Of a stretch of DNA of 64,000 nucleotides, positions 28,687 through 37,321 are shown one piece after another; the first letter of the stretch is position 1, and the number at the start of each line of letters is the position of its first letter. Source of the DNA: Streptomyces graminofaciens (GTDB lineage Bacteria > Actinomycetota > Actinomycetes > Streptomycetales > Streptomycetaceae). The notes under the pieces are model-generated. The model worked only from the letters and a program-made list of their open reading frames with translations, searched no databases and was not told the origin of the DNA. The position numbers and the translations under genes were made by a program. The stretch is taken from NCBI RefSeq assembly GCF_030294945.1, contig NZ_AP018448.1, positions 620,001 through 684,000 on the forward strand, read 5' to 3'.

Positions 28687-30048
28687 TCACAGCAGGTTCG
28701 CCACCGCACCGGCGAGGTCCGGCAGGACGTCGCCGGGTTCCCGGAAGCGGTGCAACGCCGCCCGCCCGTCCTCGCTCGCCAGCCGCTCGGCGACGTCGGC
28801 AGCGACCCCGACCGTGCAGAGGTATCCGGTCCGGTCGAACCCCTCGGTCACGAGGACCATCCAGGGGAACGGGAGCGAGGACTGGCTCACGCAGACGGGG
28901 CGGTGCGTCCCGAAGGAGATGTCGTACAGACCGGCGCCGGTCCAGGAGTTGACGACCGCGTACTTCTGCCGGGGCAGCAGCTCGAGCCCGACCTGGAGGC
29001 ATTCCTTCATCCGCGTCCGGTGCTCGACGAGGAAGTCGTGGAGCGCGCGCAGGTTCAGATGGGAGCCCACGAAGTCGTCGAGCGCGGCGCGGATGTCGGC
29101 CGCGACGGCCTCGGGTGCCCTGTCCGGGGGACAGGGCACGAACATGTCTCCGGTCAGATTGCCGACGACACCGCTCGGCAGCCCCAGCCGGTGTCGTACG
29201 TCGACGGGCATCAGCAGCTGATCGGGGTGCGGCTCGTCGTGGAACCGGCGGAGCACGTCGATGAGGTGGGCGTGCAGCACATTGGTGAGCGACAGCTCAC
29301 GCCCCGCCGCGTCGCTCAACCGCCGCCGCAGCCTGCTGACTTCGGCGTGGGAGAAGTAGATCTGCAGGTTGCGTGACTCCTGGAGGGCGCGATAGGCAGC
29401 GGCCCACTGCTGCTCGACGTCCGCGGGCGGCAGCAGCCGGTAGCCGGGCTGCCGGGAGCCGGTCGGGGGAAGCACGTCGTCGAGATAGCCCTCACGGTCC
29501 TCGACGACGAGCGCCTCGGGCGGTGTGCTCCCCTCGACCGACGCCGACCAGGCCCGCATCAGCGTCATGAGGCTCCGAATGTCGCCGACCGCGTGGTGCC
29601 AGGTGCAGCCCAGCGCGGTGCCTCCGTCGGAGAGGCGGGTGAGCCGCACCTTCAGCAGGGGGTCCCCGCCCGACCAGGCCGCCGAGGGATCCATGCGCTC
29701 GACCAGATCGGTCTCCGCCACCGCCGCCTCGGCGACCGCCTGGGCGAGATCGAGGCCGGAGTCGGCGGTCGTCATCGTGGCACCGGAGTCGTCGCAGACG
29801 ATCTCCAGCGCGTCGTCCCGTCGTCGCAGTCGGCCGGCGAAGGCCGGCACATGGGCGAGCGCGCGGGCGAGGCCCTCGCGCAGGGGGGCCTCGTCCAGGG
29901 CCCGGTCGAAGTAGAAGAGCACGGAGACCGAGGATTCGACGACGCGCAGATCGGCCAGCGCGCAGCGCACGACCTTCCCTGACGCGTGCCCGGCACGGAC
30001 CGCGCCGGTGTAGGTGCCGGATCCATCAGGTCTGGGAGAACCACTCAT
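28687..30048 (-). CDS. BAHD-like acyltransferase
   Basis: A 453-residue CoA-dependent acyltransferase-fold protein. It has the HHxxxD catalytic motif (CTWHHAVGDIRSL), a central SLTNVLHAHLID and VDVRHRLGLP-V-GN segment, and near the end VNSWTGAGLYDISFGTHRP, which sits where plant-type BAHD enzymes carry their SW...DFGWG structural motif. The related condensation and PapA-type families share HHxxxDG but not this ending. The ATG at 30048 opens the first similarity; the frame continues upstream without support. It sits between the methoxymalonyl operon and an SDR, so it is probably an O- or N-acylating tailoring enzyme. The substrate is unknown. Confidence 0.8.
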   Translation of the reverse strand: MSGSPRPDGSGTYTGAVRAGHASGKVVRCALADLRVVESSVSVLFYFDRALDEAPLREGLARALAHVPAFAGRLRRRDDALEIVCDDSGATMTTADSGLDLAQAVAEAAVAETDLVERMDPSAAWSGGDPLLKVRLTRLSDGGTALGCTWHHAVGDIRSLMTLMRAWSASVEGSTPPEALVVEDREGYLDDVLPPTGSRQPGYRLLPPADVEQQWAAAYRALQESRNLQIYFSHAEVSRLRRRLSDAAGRELSLTNVLHAHLIDVLRRFHDEPHPDQLLMPVDVRHRLGLPSGVVGNLTGDMFVPCPPDRAPEAVAADIRAALDDFVGSHLNLRALHDFLVEHRTRMKECLQVGLELLPRQKYAVVNSWTGAGLYDISFGTHRPVCVSQSSLPFPWMVLVTEGFDRTGYLCTVGVAADVAERLASEDGRAALHRFREPGDVLPDLAGAVANLL

Positions 30049-30377
30049 ATGAGGCCGGGCCCTTCTCTGTCGCACGCCGTCCGAAACCGTTGCCTGACTC
30101 AAGTACACACACCGCATGCGCCACTTAATCGCTCCCCGGTCACAAACAGCGGCGCGTCCATGCGCTCCCGACCCAAGGACCGAGGGCCTCCGGCAAGCCC
30201 AACACGCCCAGCCACCCCGGTGTACCGGACACGGGCAGCACACGGCAGCGGCAGGCCAGGCCGGCACGCGGGCCGCTGGTGAACAACCGGTGCCGGCGAC
30301 GCCGCGGCACAAGGCCGCCCGTTTCCGGGTCCGCCGAGCGCCCCGTCATCCGTCGGCCCGCGCGGACGCGGTCTCCG
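30049..30377. other. Intergenic gap without a recognisable gene
   Basis: A 329-base gap between the BAHD-like gene start and the SDR stop, both on the minus strand. It probably contains the BAHD promoter. I see no coding similarity, hairpin or repeat. Confidence 0.5.
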
Positions 30378-31289
30378 TCATACGTCCTTGATCACTTCAA
30401 GGTCGAGTGGCGCGGGCCGGAACTCCTGCAGCCGGTCGGCATAGGCTCCGCCGAAGAGGTCACCGACCGACTCGGCGGTCCACCCGCCCGGCCGGAACCG
30501 TTCGTCGACCTCGCCGGGATGCGTCCACAAGGCGATCCGGTCTCCGCCGGCCGCGATGGCCTGCCCGGTGACGTGGGCCGACTCCTTCGACGCCAGGTAC
30601 ACGACGACCGGTGCCACGTCGTCCGGGGAGCCCAGTCCCTGGCGCCGGGCGGCCTCCGGTACGGGCTGCCCGGCGTCCACCTTCGCGACCAGCTCGCCGA
30701 GACCGGGCATGGTCGCGACCATGCGGGTCAGCGCGGTGGGCACGACGGCGTTCACCGTGACGTCGATCTTCGCGAGCTCGACCGCCCAGGTACGCGCCAT
30801 CGCGACGATCGCGCCCTTGGAGGCCGAGTACGCGGTCTGCCCGAAGCTGGCGCGCTGCCCCGCGGGAGACCCCACGAGGATCAGCCGGCCGCCCTCGCCC
30901 TGCTCACGGAAGCGGGCCGCCGCGGCCCGGCCGCAGGTGAAGGTGCCGCGCAGATGACTGTTGACGACGGCGTCGAAGTCCTCGTCGGTGGTGTTGCGCA
31001 GGGTCCTGTCCCGCAGCGCCCCTGCGTTGGTGATCATCACGTCGAGCCGCCCGAACTCGTCGACCGCGCGCCGGACCAGCGCGTCGGCGAACTCCGACCC
31101 GCCGACCGCGCCGACCTGCGCGACGGCGGCGCCGCCCGCACCGGTGATCGCCTCGACCGTGTCCTCGGCCACGTCGGCGTCCAGATCGTTGACGACGACG
31201 GCGGCACCCGCCGCCGCCAGCGCGCGGGCGTAGGACCTTCCCAGGCCCCGTCCCGCACCCGTGACAATGGCGACTCGGCCGTCGAGCAT
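30378..31289 (-). CDS. Short-chain dehydrogenase/reductase
   Basis: A 303-residue classical SDR. It has TGAGRGLGRSYA (NAD(P) binding), NDLDADVAEDT, ITNAGALRD (NAG motif), a VGSPAGQRA stretch with the Ser, and YSASKGAIVAM (YxxxK), followed by an unusual C-terminal tail of about 60 residues (LASKESAHVTGQ then FRPGGWTAESVGDLF) like multifunctional-enzyme-type 3-hydroxyacyl-CoA dehydrogenases. The ATG at 31289 has AGGAGG five bases upstream, better than an earlier in-frame start. It may be the last gene of the polyketide cluster or a chromosomal gene. Substrate unknown. Confidence 0.85.
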   Translation of the reverse strand: MLDGRVAIVTGAGRGLGRSYARALAAAGAAVVVNDLDADVAEDTVEAITGAGGAAVAQVGAVGGSEFADALVRRAVDEFGRLDVMITNAGALRDRTLRNTTDEDFDAVVNSHLRGTFTCGRAAAARFREQGEGGRLILVGSPAGQRASFGQTAYSASKGAIVAMARTWAVELAKIDVTVNAVVPTALTRMVATMPGLGELVAKVDAGQPVPEAARRQGLGSPDDVAPVVVYLASKESAHVTGQAIAAGGDRIALWTHPGEVDERFRPGGWTAESVGDLFGGAYADRLQEFRPAPLDLEVIKDV

Positions 31290-31423
31290 GATGTCCTCCT
31301 GAGCTGAAGAGCCGTACACCGCGACACTCCGAGCCTAGGAAGGCGACGGGCCCGCGAGGATCAGGCCGATGACGGCACCCGGGGCGGACCTGCGTCGCGG
31401 TCCGTCCGGGACATCCGTCGCGG

Positions 31424-31654
31424 TCAGCCCGACGGCGGGACGAGCCCCTGCCGTACGGCGAACAGGGCAGCCTGGGTGCGCGAGGTGAGCCGAAGCTTGC
31501 GCAGGACGTTGCTGACGTGGGTGCGGGCGGTGCGCTCGCTGATCACCAGCTCGTCGGCGATCTGCTGGTTCGACCGACCCTCCGCCACGAGGACGAGGAC
31601 GTCGCGCTCCCGGCCGGTGAGGGAGGCGAGGCCGGCCGGCGGCGAGACGATCAG
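31424..31654 (-). pseudogene. LuxR-type regulator remnant (C-terminal HTH only)
   Basis: Reading minus, a frame closed by TGA at 31424 encodes LASLTGRERDVLVLVAEG, then SNQQIADELVISERTARTHV and NVLRKLRLTSRTQAALFAVR, a complete LuxR/GerE helix-turn-helix. Nothing of a sensor or receiver domain precedes it; the sequence upstream belongs to an aldo/keto reductase in a different frame. It is therefore a decayed regulator tail joined to another gene fragment. Confidence 0.75.
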
Positions 31655-31993
31655 TGTCCTCGATGGAGCGCAGCACGCCGTCCCGGCTGAAGTCCCACTG
31701 CCTGCGCAGGTCGTCCCGTACGACGAAGCCCTCGGTGTCGACGCCGCGCGGCTCCTCGTTGGGCACGAGCATCCGGCCCACCCTGGAGGAGACGACGTAC
31801 TCCTCGCGGGGCCGGTCCCGCAGAGCGGCCCCAGGCGCCGCTCGGAGAGGCCGAGGCCGTAGTGCGGTGCGGTGTCGAAATACCGTACGCCGGCTTCCCA
31901 GGCCGCGTAGACGGCGGCTGTCGCGTCGTCAGCCGACGTGACGCGGTAGAGGTCGCCGATGACGGAGGCCCCGAAGCCGAGCTCGGTGAGGGC
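31655..31993 (-). pseudogene. Aldo/keto reductase remnant, frameshifted and truncated at both ends
   Basis: Reading minus, LTELGFGASVIGDLYR and RYFDTAPHYGLGLSERRLG match the N-terminal part of L-fucose-dehydrogenase-like aldo/keto reductases. The frame then breaks at a CCCC run (about 31829-31832): one base is missing, and the continuation AALRDRPREEYVVSSR, GRMLVPNEEPRGVDTEG, DFSRDGVLRSIEDT is in another frame. The first dozen residues are gone, with the fragment touching the stop codon of the RNase H gene, and everything after RSIEDT is replaced by the LuxR tail. Confidence 0.78.
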
Positions 31994-32716
31994 CTACGCC
32001 GTTCCGGCCGCTGCCGTGCGGCAGTCCGGGTGGCCCCAGCCCTGGTCGTTCTTGGCGATGGGCTCCCCCGCGGCGTACGGGCGGCCGCACACGCAACGGC
32101 CGGGGAACTTGGCCTTGATGGTGCGGGACGAGCCGCTTCCGGCGCGGCCGCCGCCCGGCTTTCCGGAGCCTGCCGACTTCCCCGGCCTCTTCGCGGCGGT
32201 GCGGCGGGCCGCGGGTACGACGTCGGGGGCGGGTGGCGGTTCCGGGGAGCCGAGGTCGCTGCCCGCGGGCTCCTGGACGACGGCGGCCTGGCTGGCGGCG
32301 CGGTCGGCGAAGTCGTTGAGGCGGTCGCCGTCGACCTGGTGGGCGGGGACGTAACGGAACTCGACCTCGCGGCCGGTGAGCAACTCGTCGATGCGTACGA
32401 CGAGTTCCTGGTTGGCGACCGGCTTGCCCGCGGCCGTGCGCCAGCCGTTGCGCTTCCAGCCCGGCAGCCAGGTGGTGACGGCCTTCATCGCGTACTGCGA
32501 GTCCATGCGGATCTCGATCGGTACGTCCGGGTCGGTGGCCGCGAGCAACTTCTCCAGGGCGGTGAGTTCGGCGATGTTGTTGGTGGCCCTGCCCAGCGGG
32601 CCGGCCTCCCAGCGGGAGGGGGTCTCGTCGTCTTCGGCGACCACCCAGGCCCAGCCCGCGGGTCCCGGATTTCCCTTCGAGGCCCCGTCACAGGCGGCCA
32701 CAACGCGTTCCAGCAT
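31994..32716 (-). CDS. rnhA: RNase HI family protein with C-terminal Cys motif
   Basis: A 240-residue protein. Residues 1 to about 135 are RNase HI: ACDGASKGNPGPAGWAWV (first Asp), NNIAELTALEKLL (Glu), RMDSQYAMKAV (Asp), VPAHQVDGDRLNDFAD (His and last Asp). A Pro/Ala/Lys/Gly-rich linker leads to a short FPGRCVCGRPYAAGEPIAKN-type segment ending HPDC, probably a small metal-binding motif seen in actinobacterial homologues. It degrades RNA in RNA-DNA hybrids. The start could also be an ATG four codons upstream; neither has a clear ribosome binding site. It marks the return to core chromosome. Confidence 0.88.
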   Translation of the reverse strand: MLERVVAACDGASKGNPGPAGWAWVVAEDDETPSRWEAGPLGRATNNIAELTALEKLLAATDPDVPIEIRMDSQYAMKAVTTWLPGWKRNGWRTAAGKPVANQELVVRIDELLTGREVEFRYVPAHQVDGDRLNDFADRAASQAAVVQEPAGSDLGSPEPPPAPDVVPAARRTAAKRPGKSAGSGKPGGGRAGSGSSRTIKAKFPGRCVCGRPYAAGEPIAKNDQGWGHPDCRTAAAGTA

Positions 32717-32790
32717 GCGCCCGATCATGCCACGCGCGGGGCGCGGAACCGATTCGAGGTCTCGCGCCCCGCGTACTCCGGGAAGCACCC

Positions 32791-33600
32791 TCAGGCGACG
32801 TCCGTCGTCGTCGGCATCTCGCCCTCCGTGGTCGAGAGGTCGATGACGGAGAACGACGCGCCCTGCGGGTCGCTGAGCGCCGCGAAGCGGCCGAACGGTG
32901 TGTCCATGGGGCCGAAGCGCAGGATGCCGCCGAGCTTGGTGGCCTTGGCGACCGCGTCGTCGCAGTTGTCGACCGCGAAGTAGACGTTGACGTACGACGG
33001 GATCTCGGGCGGGAAGTCCTCGGCCGTCATCTTCATCCGTCCGAGCAGCGGGCGGTCCCCGAGGTCGAAGAGGCGGAAGTCCATGCCGGGGTTCCCGGGG
33101 TCCTGCATCTGCTTGGCCCCGTACGGGAAGACGGCCGGGAAGAACGTGTCGGACTTCTCGGGTTCGCGGGTGAAGATCTCGGCCCAGGCGTACGCGCCGG
33201 GCACGCCGATCGCCTCGAAGCCCTCGTGGACGCCGGCCTGCCAGACGCCGAAGACGACGCCGCTGGGGTCGCGGGCCAGCAGCATGGAGCCGAAGTCGCC
33301 CACCTGCATGGGCTCCATCAGCACTTCACCGCCGTTGTCACGGATCTTCGCGGCGGTGGCCTCGACGTCGGGCGAGGCCAGGTACAGGCACCATGCGGAC
33401 TGGCCCTCCTGGCCGGGCATCGGCGGGACGACGGCGGCGACCGCCTTGCCGTCGGAGTAGGCCTGTGTGTAGTTGCCGTACTCGGAGGACGCCTCGCCGA
33501 ACGTCCAGCCCAGGACGTCGCCGTAGAAGCTCTTCGCCCCCTCGAGGTCGCTGAACATCGCGTCGGCCCAGCAGGGCGTTCCCTCGGGATGTGCGGCCAT
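32791..33600 (-). CDS. VOC (glyoxalase-fold) family protein, two repeats
   Basis: A 269-residue protein made of two glyoxalase/bleomycin-resistance-like (VOC) units: about 8-125 (PCWADAMFSDLEGAKSFYGD ... LARDPSGVVFGVWQ) and about 135-255 (YAWAEIFTREPEK ... LSDPQGASFSVI). The layout is that of the CFP30B/27-kDa-antigen-like family common in actinobacteria; the biochemical role is generally unknown. The ATG at 33600 is preceded by GAGGAGAG; an upstream in-frame start is less likely. Confidence 0.82.
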   Translation of the reverse strand: MAAHPEGTPCWADAMFSDLEGAKSFYGDVLGWTFGEASSEYGNYTQAYSDGKAVAAVVPPMPGQEGQSAWCLYLASPDVEATAAKIRDNGGEVLMEPMQVGDFGSMLLARDPSGVVFGVWQAGVHEGFEAIGVPGAYAWAEIFTREPEKSDTFFPAVFPYGAKQMQDPGNPGMDFRLFDLGDRPLLGRMKMTAEDFPPEIPSYVNVYFAVDNCDDAVAKATKLGGILRFGPMDTPFGRFAALSDPQGASFSVIDLSTTEGEMPTTTDVA

Positions 33601-33852
33601 GACTGCCACTCTCCTCGGTTCGGACGGGTGGTTTCCCCGGCTCACACGCTAGTGAGGAGCGATGCCGGGCGCGCGCCGAACAGGATGAAGCGCGGGCAAA
33701 CGGGGTGGAAAGGATCAAGGGGGCATGCCGATCGACAGGGCGCCTGCCAGGCGGTTGCCCTTTGCGGAGTACACGACCGCACCGGCCCGCGTCTGATAAT
33801 TTCAGCGACGCTCGCACCCCCGTTCGCTCCCTTCGATTCGTCAGGCGTGTCC

Positions 33853-34254
33853 ATGTCCGGCCCAGGGTTTCGTCGTACGGCGCTGCCGTGCGCCCGTGCC
33901 CGGTGGGCGCGGCTGGTGCTGGTGCTGCTGGTGGCGTCGGCGACCTTCGTGCTGTCGTGCGTGAGTGGGCCTCCTGCCGATGGGGCCGCGGGCGGGACGT
34001 CCCTGGTGCACACGGTCGCCGCAGCGGCGCAGCACCTGGACCGGGACCCCTGCGAGGAACACCCGGGCGGGCACGACTGCCATTCGCCCGATCCGCGTGC
34101 CGTGCTGGGCCACACGCCGTCGCTCGGCACGGATCGCGCCACGATTCCCTGGCTGCACGCGGCCTCTGAGGCCGGGGCGTCGCTCGGTCCGTCCCGGGAG
34201 CCCGGCCGGGCCCGGCCTCCCGATCTCCACGAACTGCAGTTGCTGCGGGTCTAG
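33853..34254 (+). CDS. Small exported or membrane-anchored protein of unknown function
   Basis: A 133-residue protein. A basic start (FRRTALPCARARWAR) and a hydrophobic stretch (LVLVLLVASATFVLS) look like a signal peptide or single anchor. The rest is His/Cys/Pro-containing (EEHPGGHDCHSPDP) without a recognised domain. It lies 120 bases ahead of the DUF3105 gene, an arrangement suggesting joint expression. Coding is supported by codon bias and the signal-like N-terminus; function is not known. Confidence 0.6.
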   Translation: MSGPGFRRTALPCARARWARLVLVLLVASATFVLSCVSGPPADGAAGGTSLVHTVAAAAQHLDRDPCEEHPGGHDCHSPDPRAVLGHTPSLGTDRATIPWLHAASEAGASLGPSREPGRARPPDLHELQLLRV

Positions 34255-34374
34255 GCCGTGCGTCTGGCCTGGCTCGAGACGCCGGCCGTACGCACGACAC
34301 CTCTCGGACACCGAAGACGACTCGCAGCACCGCCGTGCCCCGTGACCGGGTAGGGCGGGGAGAAGGACATTCCC

Positions 34375-35103
34375 ATGGGTTCATCCAAAGCGAAGGCCAC
34401 CAACGGCCCGAAGGGCAAGAACGGCCCCAAGCCCACGAACGGTTCCAACGGCTCCGACAGCGCCAAGGGCAGGAGCAACAGCCCCAAGGCGAGGGAGGCC
34501 GCCCGCCGTGCCCGCGTCGAGGAGATACGCAAGGCGGAGCAGGCCCGCGAGCGGAGGATGCGGCTGCTCACCCTCGGCGTCACCGCCGCGATCCTCGCCG
34601 GGCTCGTGGGCGGCGGCTGGTATCTGATCGACGCCGCCGACGACAAGGAGGCGGCCAAGGCCGCGCCGATCAAGGGCGTGAAGAGCTGGTCGGACCTCAC
34701 CCAGAAGCACGTTTCCGGGACCGTCGACTACAAGATGACCCCGCCTGTCGGCGGCGACCACAACGAGGTGTGGGTCAACTGCGACCGGCAGGTCTACACG
34801 AAGGCCGTGCCGAACGAGAACGCGGTGCACGCGATGGAGCACGGCGCCGTCTGGATCACGTACAACGACGACGCGGCCAAGGCGGACGTCGACGCCCTGT
34901 CCGAGCGGGTGACCAACACGTCGTACACCTTCATGAGCCCGCACGAGGACCAGTCGTCGCCGATCGTGCTGAGCGCCTGGGAGCACCAGTTGAAGGTGGA
35001 CAAGTCGTCGGACCCGCGGGTGGCGAAGTTCCTGGACAAGTATGTGCAGGGCGAGCAGACGCCGGAGCCGGGTGCCGCGTGCACCAACGGCATGACGCCA
35101 TGA
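34375..35103 (+). CDS. DUF3105 membrane protein
   Basis: A 242-residue protein. A long Lys/Asn/Ser-rich N-terminus (about 1-60), one transmembrane helix (LLTLGVTAAILAGLVGGGWY) and an extracytoplasmic DUF3105 domain: PPVGGDHNEVWVNC, VHAMEHGAVWITYN, HEDQSSPIVLSAWEHQL. The paired His and Cys residues are conserved in the family and may bind metal; function unknown. The start is preceded by GGGGAGAAGG. It is followed by a strong hairpin at 35108-35145. Confidence 0.85.
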   Translation: MGSSKAKATNGPKGKNGPKPTNGSNGSDSAKGRSNSPKAREAARRARVEEIRKAEQARERRMRLLTLGVTAAILAGLVGGGWYLIDAADDKEAAKAAPIKGVKSWSDLTQKHVSGTVDYKMTPPVGGDHNEVWVNCDRQVYTKAVPNENAVHAMEHGAVWITYNDDAAKADVDALSERVTNTSYTFMSPHEDQSSPIVLSAWEHQLKVDKSSDPRVAKFLDKYVQGEQTPEPGAACTNGMTP

Positions 35104-35107
35104 CCTG

Positions 35108-35145
35108 AGCGGAGCGGGGCGTCCGGCCGGACGCCCCGCTCCGCT
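35108..35145 (+). terminator. 38-base perfect palindrome, terminator
   Basis: Two 19-base complementary arms meet at CCGGCCGG directly behind the DUF3105 stop codon; a typical strong Streptomyces terminator hairpin. Confidence 0.8.
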
Positions 35146-35223
35146 GTGTTTGCCGTCCGGTGTGTTTGCCATCCGGAGAAATCGCCTCGGCGATCACGCG
35201 GGCGATCGCCGACAATGCCACCC

Positions 35224-35502
35224 ATGGCTGACACGAACGCCTCCGTCGGCTCCAAGCGGTATGTCTTTCTCGACCCGGACGGCTCGGGCGCGGACCAGGG
35301 GTGGGTGTATGTGATCGTGGCAGCCCCCACCGGGGTGGTCTACCAGGTGCAGGGCGGCGGGTTCTGCTGCATCCCGTACGAGCAGGAGGGCTATCTGCTG
35401 CCCCTGTTCGGGCGGGGGCTGCTGTCGGAGGTCGACGAGGCGTGGGTGCCGGTGGTGACCCCCGACGGGCCGGGCGTGCTGGTCTGGGAGAACTCCGACT
35501 AG
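35224..35502 (+). CDS. Small conserved protein (DUF6210-like)
   Basis: A 92-residue soluble protein: KRYVFLDPDGSGADQGWVYV, VVYQVQGGGFCCIPYEQEG. It looks like the small Streptomyces family annotated as DUF6210, which has no known function. Its stop overlaps the stop of the convergent terC-like gene by four bases. The start at 35224 lacks a strong ribosome binding site. Confidence 0.6.
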   Translation: MADTNASVGSKRYVFLDPDGSGADQGWVYVIVAAPTGVVYQVQGGGFCCIPYEQEGYLLPLFGRGLLSEVDEAWVPVVTPDGPGVLVWENSD

Positions 35503-36488
35503 GGCGTCTCGACCTGCTCCGGTGCGCCGTGCCGAGCCTCCGTCTCCGCCTGCTTCCTGGACGCCCACAGGCTGGTCGCCGTCGTCACGGCGAGGACCAG
35601 GACGATGAAGCCCAGGGAGAAGGGGATGGAGATCTCGGGGACACGGACGCCGGACTCGTGCAGGGCGTGCAGCACGAGTTTGACGCCGATGAAGCCGAGG
35701 ATGATCGACAGGCCGTACGAGAGGTGGACCAGCTTCTTCAGCAGGCCGCCGATCAGGAAGTACAGCTGCCTGAGGCCCATGAGGGCGAAGGCGTTGGCCG
35801 TGAAGACGATGTACGGGTCCTGGGTCAGGCCGTAGATCGCGGGGATCGAGTCGAGGGCGAACAGGACGTCGGTGGAACCGATGGCCAGCATGACGACGAG
35901 CATCGGCGTCATGACGCGCTTGCCGTTCTCCTCGATCCACAGCTTCGTACCGTGGTAGCGGTCGGCGACCCCGAAGCGCTTCTCGACCGCCTTGAGGAGC
36001 TTGTTCTCCTCGTACTCCTCGTCATGGCCGTCGGCGCGGGCGTCCTGGATGAGCTTCCAGGCGGTGAAGATCAGGAAGGCGCCGAAGAGGTAGAACACCC
36101 AGGAGAAGCTGGAGATGATCGCCGCGCCGGCCGCGATGAAGATCGCGCGGAGCACCAGCGCCATGAGGACGCCGACCATCAGCACCCGCTGCTGGTACTG
36201 CGAGGGCACCGCGAACTTCGCCATGATCAGCACGAAGACGAAGAGGTTGTCCACGCTGAGCGACTTCTCGGTGATGAAGCCCGCGAAGAACTCCCCCGCC
36301 GGTTTGCCGCCGCCGACGGCCAGCACGACCAGCCCGAACGCGATCGCGAGCGCGATCCAGACGGCCGACCAGATGCCGGCCTCCTTGACCGACACGTCGT
36401 GCGGTTTGCGGCCGATGAAGAAGTCGACGGCCACGAGCGCGCACAGGGCGGCGATCGTCAGCAGCCAGGTGGTGAGGGAGACGTTCAC
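35499..36488 (-). CDS. TerC family integral membrane protein
   Basis: A 329-residue polytopic protein of the TerC/Alx family, linked elsewhere to tellurium resistance, metal (Mn) export or membrane protein metalation. Some eight hydrophobic helices are visible. It has the two conserved acidic motifs, SLSVDNLFVFVLIMAKF and GSTDVLFALDSIPAI. A cytoplasmic loop of about 50 residues (DGHDEEYEENKLLKAVEKRF) separates the halves. The GTG at 36488 is chosen for the GGAGGAA site four bases upstream. I looked for a yybP-ykoY type riboswitch in the leader and did not recognise one. Confidence 0.9.
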   Translation of the reverse strand: MNVSLTTWLLTIAALCALVAVDFFIGRKPHDVSVKEAGIWSAVWIALAIAFGLVVLAVGGGKPAGEFFAGFITEKSLSVDNLFVFVLIMAKFAVPSQYQQRVLMVGVLMALVLRAIFIAAGAAIISSFSWVFYLFGAFLIFTAWKLIQDARADGHDEEYEENKLLKAVEKRFGVADRYHGTKLWIEENGKRVMTPMLVVMLAIGSTDVLFALDSIPAIYGLTQDPYIVFTANAFALMGLRQLYFLIGGLLKKLVHLSYGLSIILGFIGVKLVLHALHESGVRVPEISIPFSLGFIVLVLAVTTATSLWASRKQAETEARHGAPEQVETP

Positions 36489-36587
36489 TGTTCCTCCGGA
36501 TACAGGCATTGCACACGCAAGCCTCACCGGCCACACAGGGCGCCGCTACCCGGGTCGGGTAAAGAACTGCCGAAATCCCGGTACGTT

Positions 36588-36628
36588 CCCTGGTGGGAGG
36601 ACCTGTGGCGGGGGCCCGCCCACCAGGG
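36588..36628 (-). terminator. Stem-loop downstream of the VOC gene
   Basis: CCCTGGTGGG and CCCACCAGGG form a 10-base stem around a GC-rich loop, just behind the stop of the gene at 36644-37126. Confidence 0.6.
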
Positions 36629-36643
36629 GGAGCCGGGCGGGCC

Positions 36644-37126
36644 CTATTCGCCCGCGTACGCCTTCTCCAGGGTCGCGATGTCGAGCTTGCCCATCTCCAT
36701 CATCGCCTTCATCGCCCGGCCCGCCTTCTCGGAATCCGCGTCGGCGAACATCTCGAGGAAGCGCTTGGGGACGACCTGCCACGAGACGCCGAACTTGTCC
36801 TTGAGCCAGCCGCAGGGGCCGGCCTCGCCGCCGTCCTCGGTGAGTTTGGTCCAGTAGTGGTCGACCTCCTCCTGGTCGGCACAGAGAATCTGGAACGAGA
36901 TGGCCTCGTTGAACTTGAACTCGGGGCCGCCGTTCAGCGCGACGAACTTCTGGCCGTTGGCCACGAACTCGACGGTGATCACGGAGCCCACCGGGCCGGG
37001 CCCGCCCTCGGGGGAGCGGAGGGTGTCGCCCAGCCGTGAGTTCTTGAAGACCGAGACATAGTGCGCTGCCGCTTCCTCAGCCTGGCCGTCGAACCACAGG
37101 CAGGTGGTGAATCCGTCGCTGGACAT
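36644..37126 (-). CDS. PhnB-like VOC family protein
   Basis: A 160-residue protein of the 3-demethylubiquinone-methyltransferase-like (PhnB) VOC family: TTCLWFDGQAEEAAAHYVSV, NGGPEFKFNEAISFQILC, WTKLTEDGG, CGWLKDKFGVSWQVVP, and the C-terminal MMEMGKLDIATLEKAYAG. The family name is historical; no methyltransferase activity is implied. Such proteins are common single genes in Streptomyces. The start is preceded by AGGAGGCACCC. Confidence 0.85.
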   Translation of the reverse strand: MSSDGFTTCLWFDGQAEEAAAHYVSVFKNSRLGDTLRSPEGGPGPVGSVITVEFVANGQKFVALNGGPEFKFNEAISFQILCADQEEVDHYWTKLTEDGGEAGPCGWLKDKFGVSWQVVPKRFLEMFADADSEKAGRAMKAMMEMGKLDIATLEKAYAGE

Positions 37127-37222
37127 GGGTGCCTCCTAGGGAGCCGGGTCGTCTGCGTCATCTGTATCGACCGGTGCGGGCCCCAAAACTCATCGCTCTG
37201 CCGGTGCTCTGCTCGTAGCGAA

Positions 37223-37237
37223 TCTGCCGCAGGCAGA
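37223..37237. promoter_or_regulatory. Inverted repeat in the clpP3 promoter region
   Basis: TCTGCC-GCA-GGCAGA, 85 bases before the clpP3 start. A second TCTGCC half-site and a TCGCT/AGCGA pair lie just upstream (about 37193-37222). PopR binds the clpP3 promoter in Streptomyces, so this is a candidate operator; I cannot confirm its consensus. Confidence 0.4.
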
Positions 37238-37321
37238 GAAAGGCCAGGTCACGGGTGGTGGGCGGGGAGAGTGGTGACAGCGGCCGACACGGGTGGCCGC
37301 GAACGACCACATGGAGGAAGC

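Noticed and set aside
1-31300. Classifying the polyketide pathway as a full trans-AT system
   Set aside because: The PKS at 10902-17294 has an intact cis AT with Ser and HAFH; only one visible module has lost its AT.
31335-31781. A 148-codon frame read as an intact small gene
   Set aside because: It begins inside aldo/keto reductase sequence, continues out of frame through the LuxR HTH region and ends as Pro/Arg-rich noise; it is better described as two pseudogene fragments.
36489-36587. Possible yybP-ykoY (manganese) riboswitch ahead of the terC-like gene
   Set aside because: The family context suggests looking, but I could not find the conserved core or a convincing fold in the leader.
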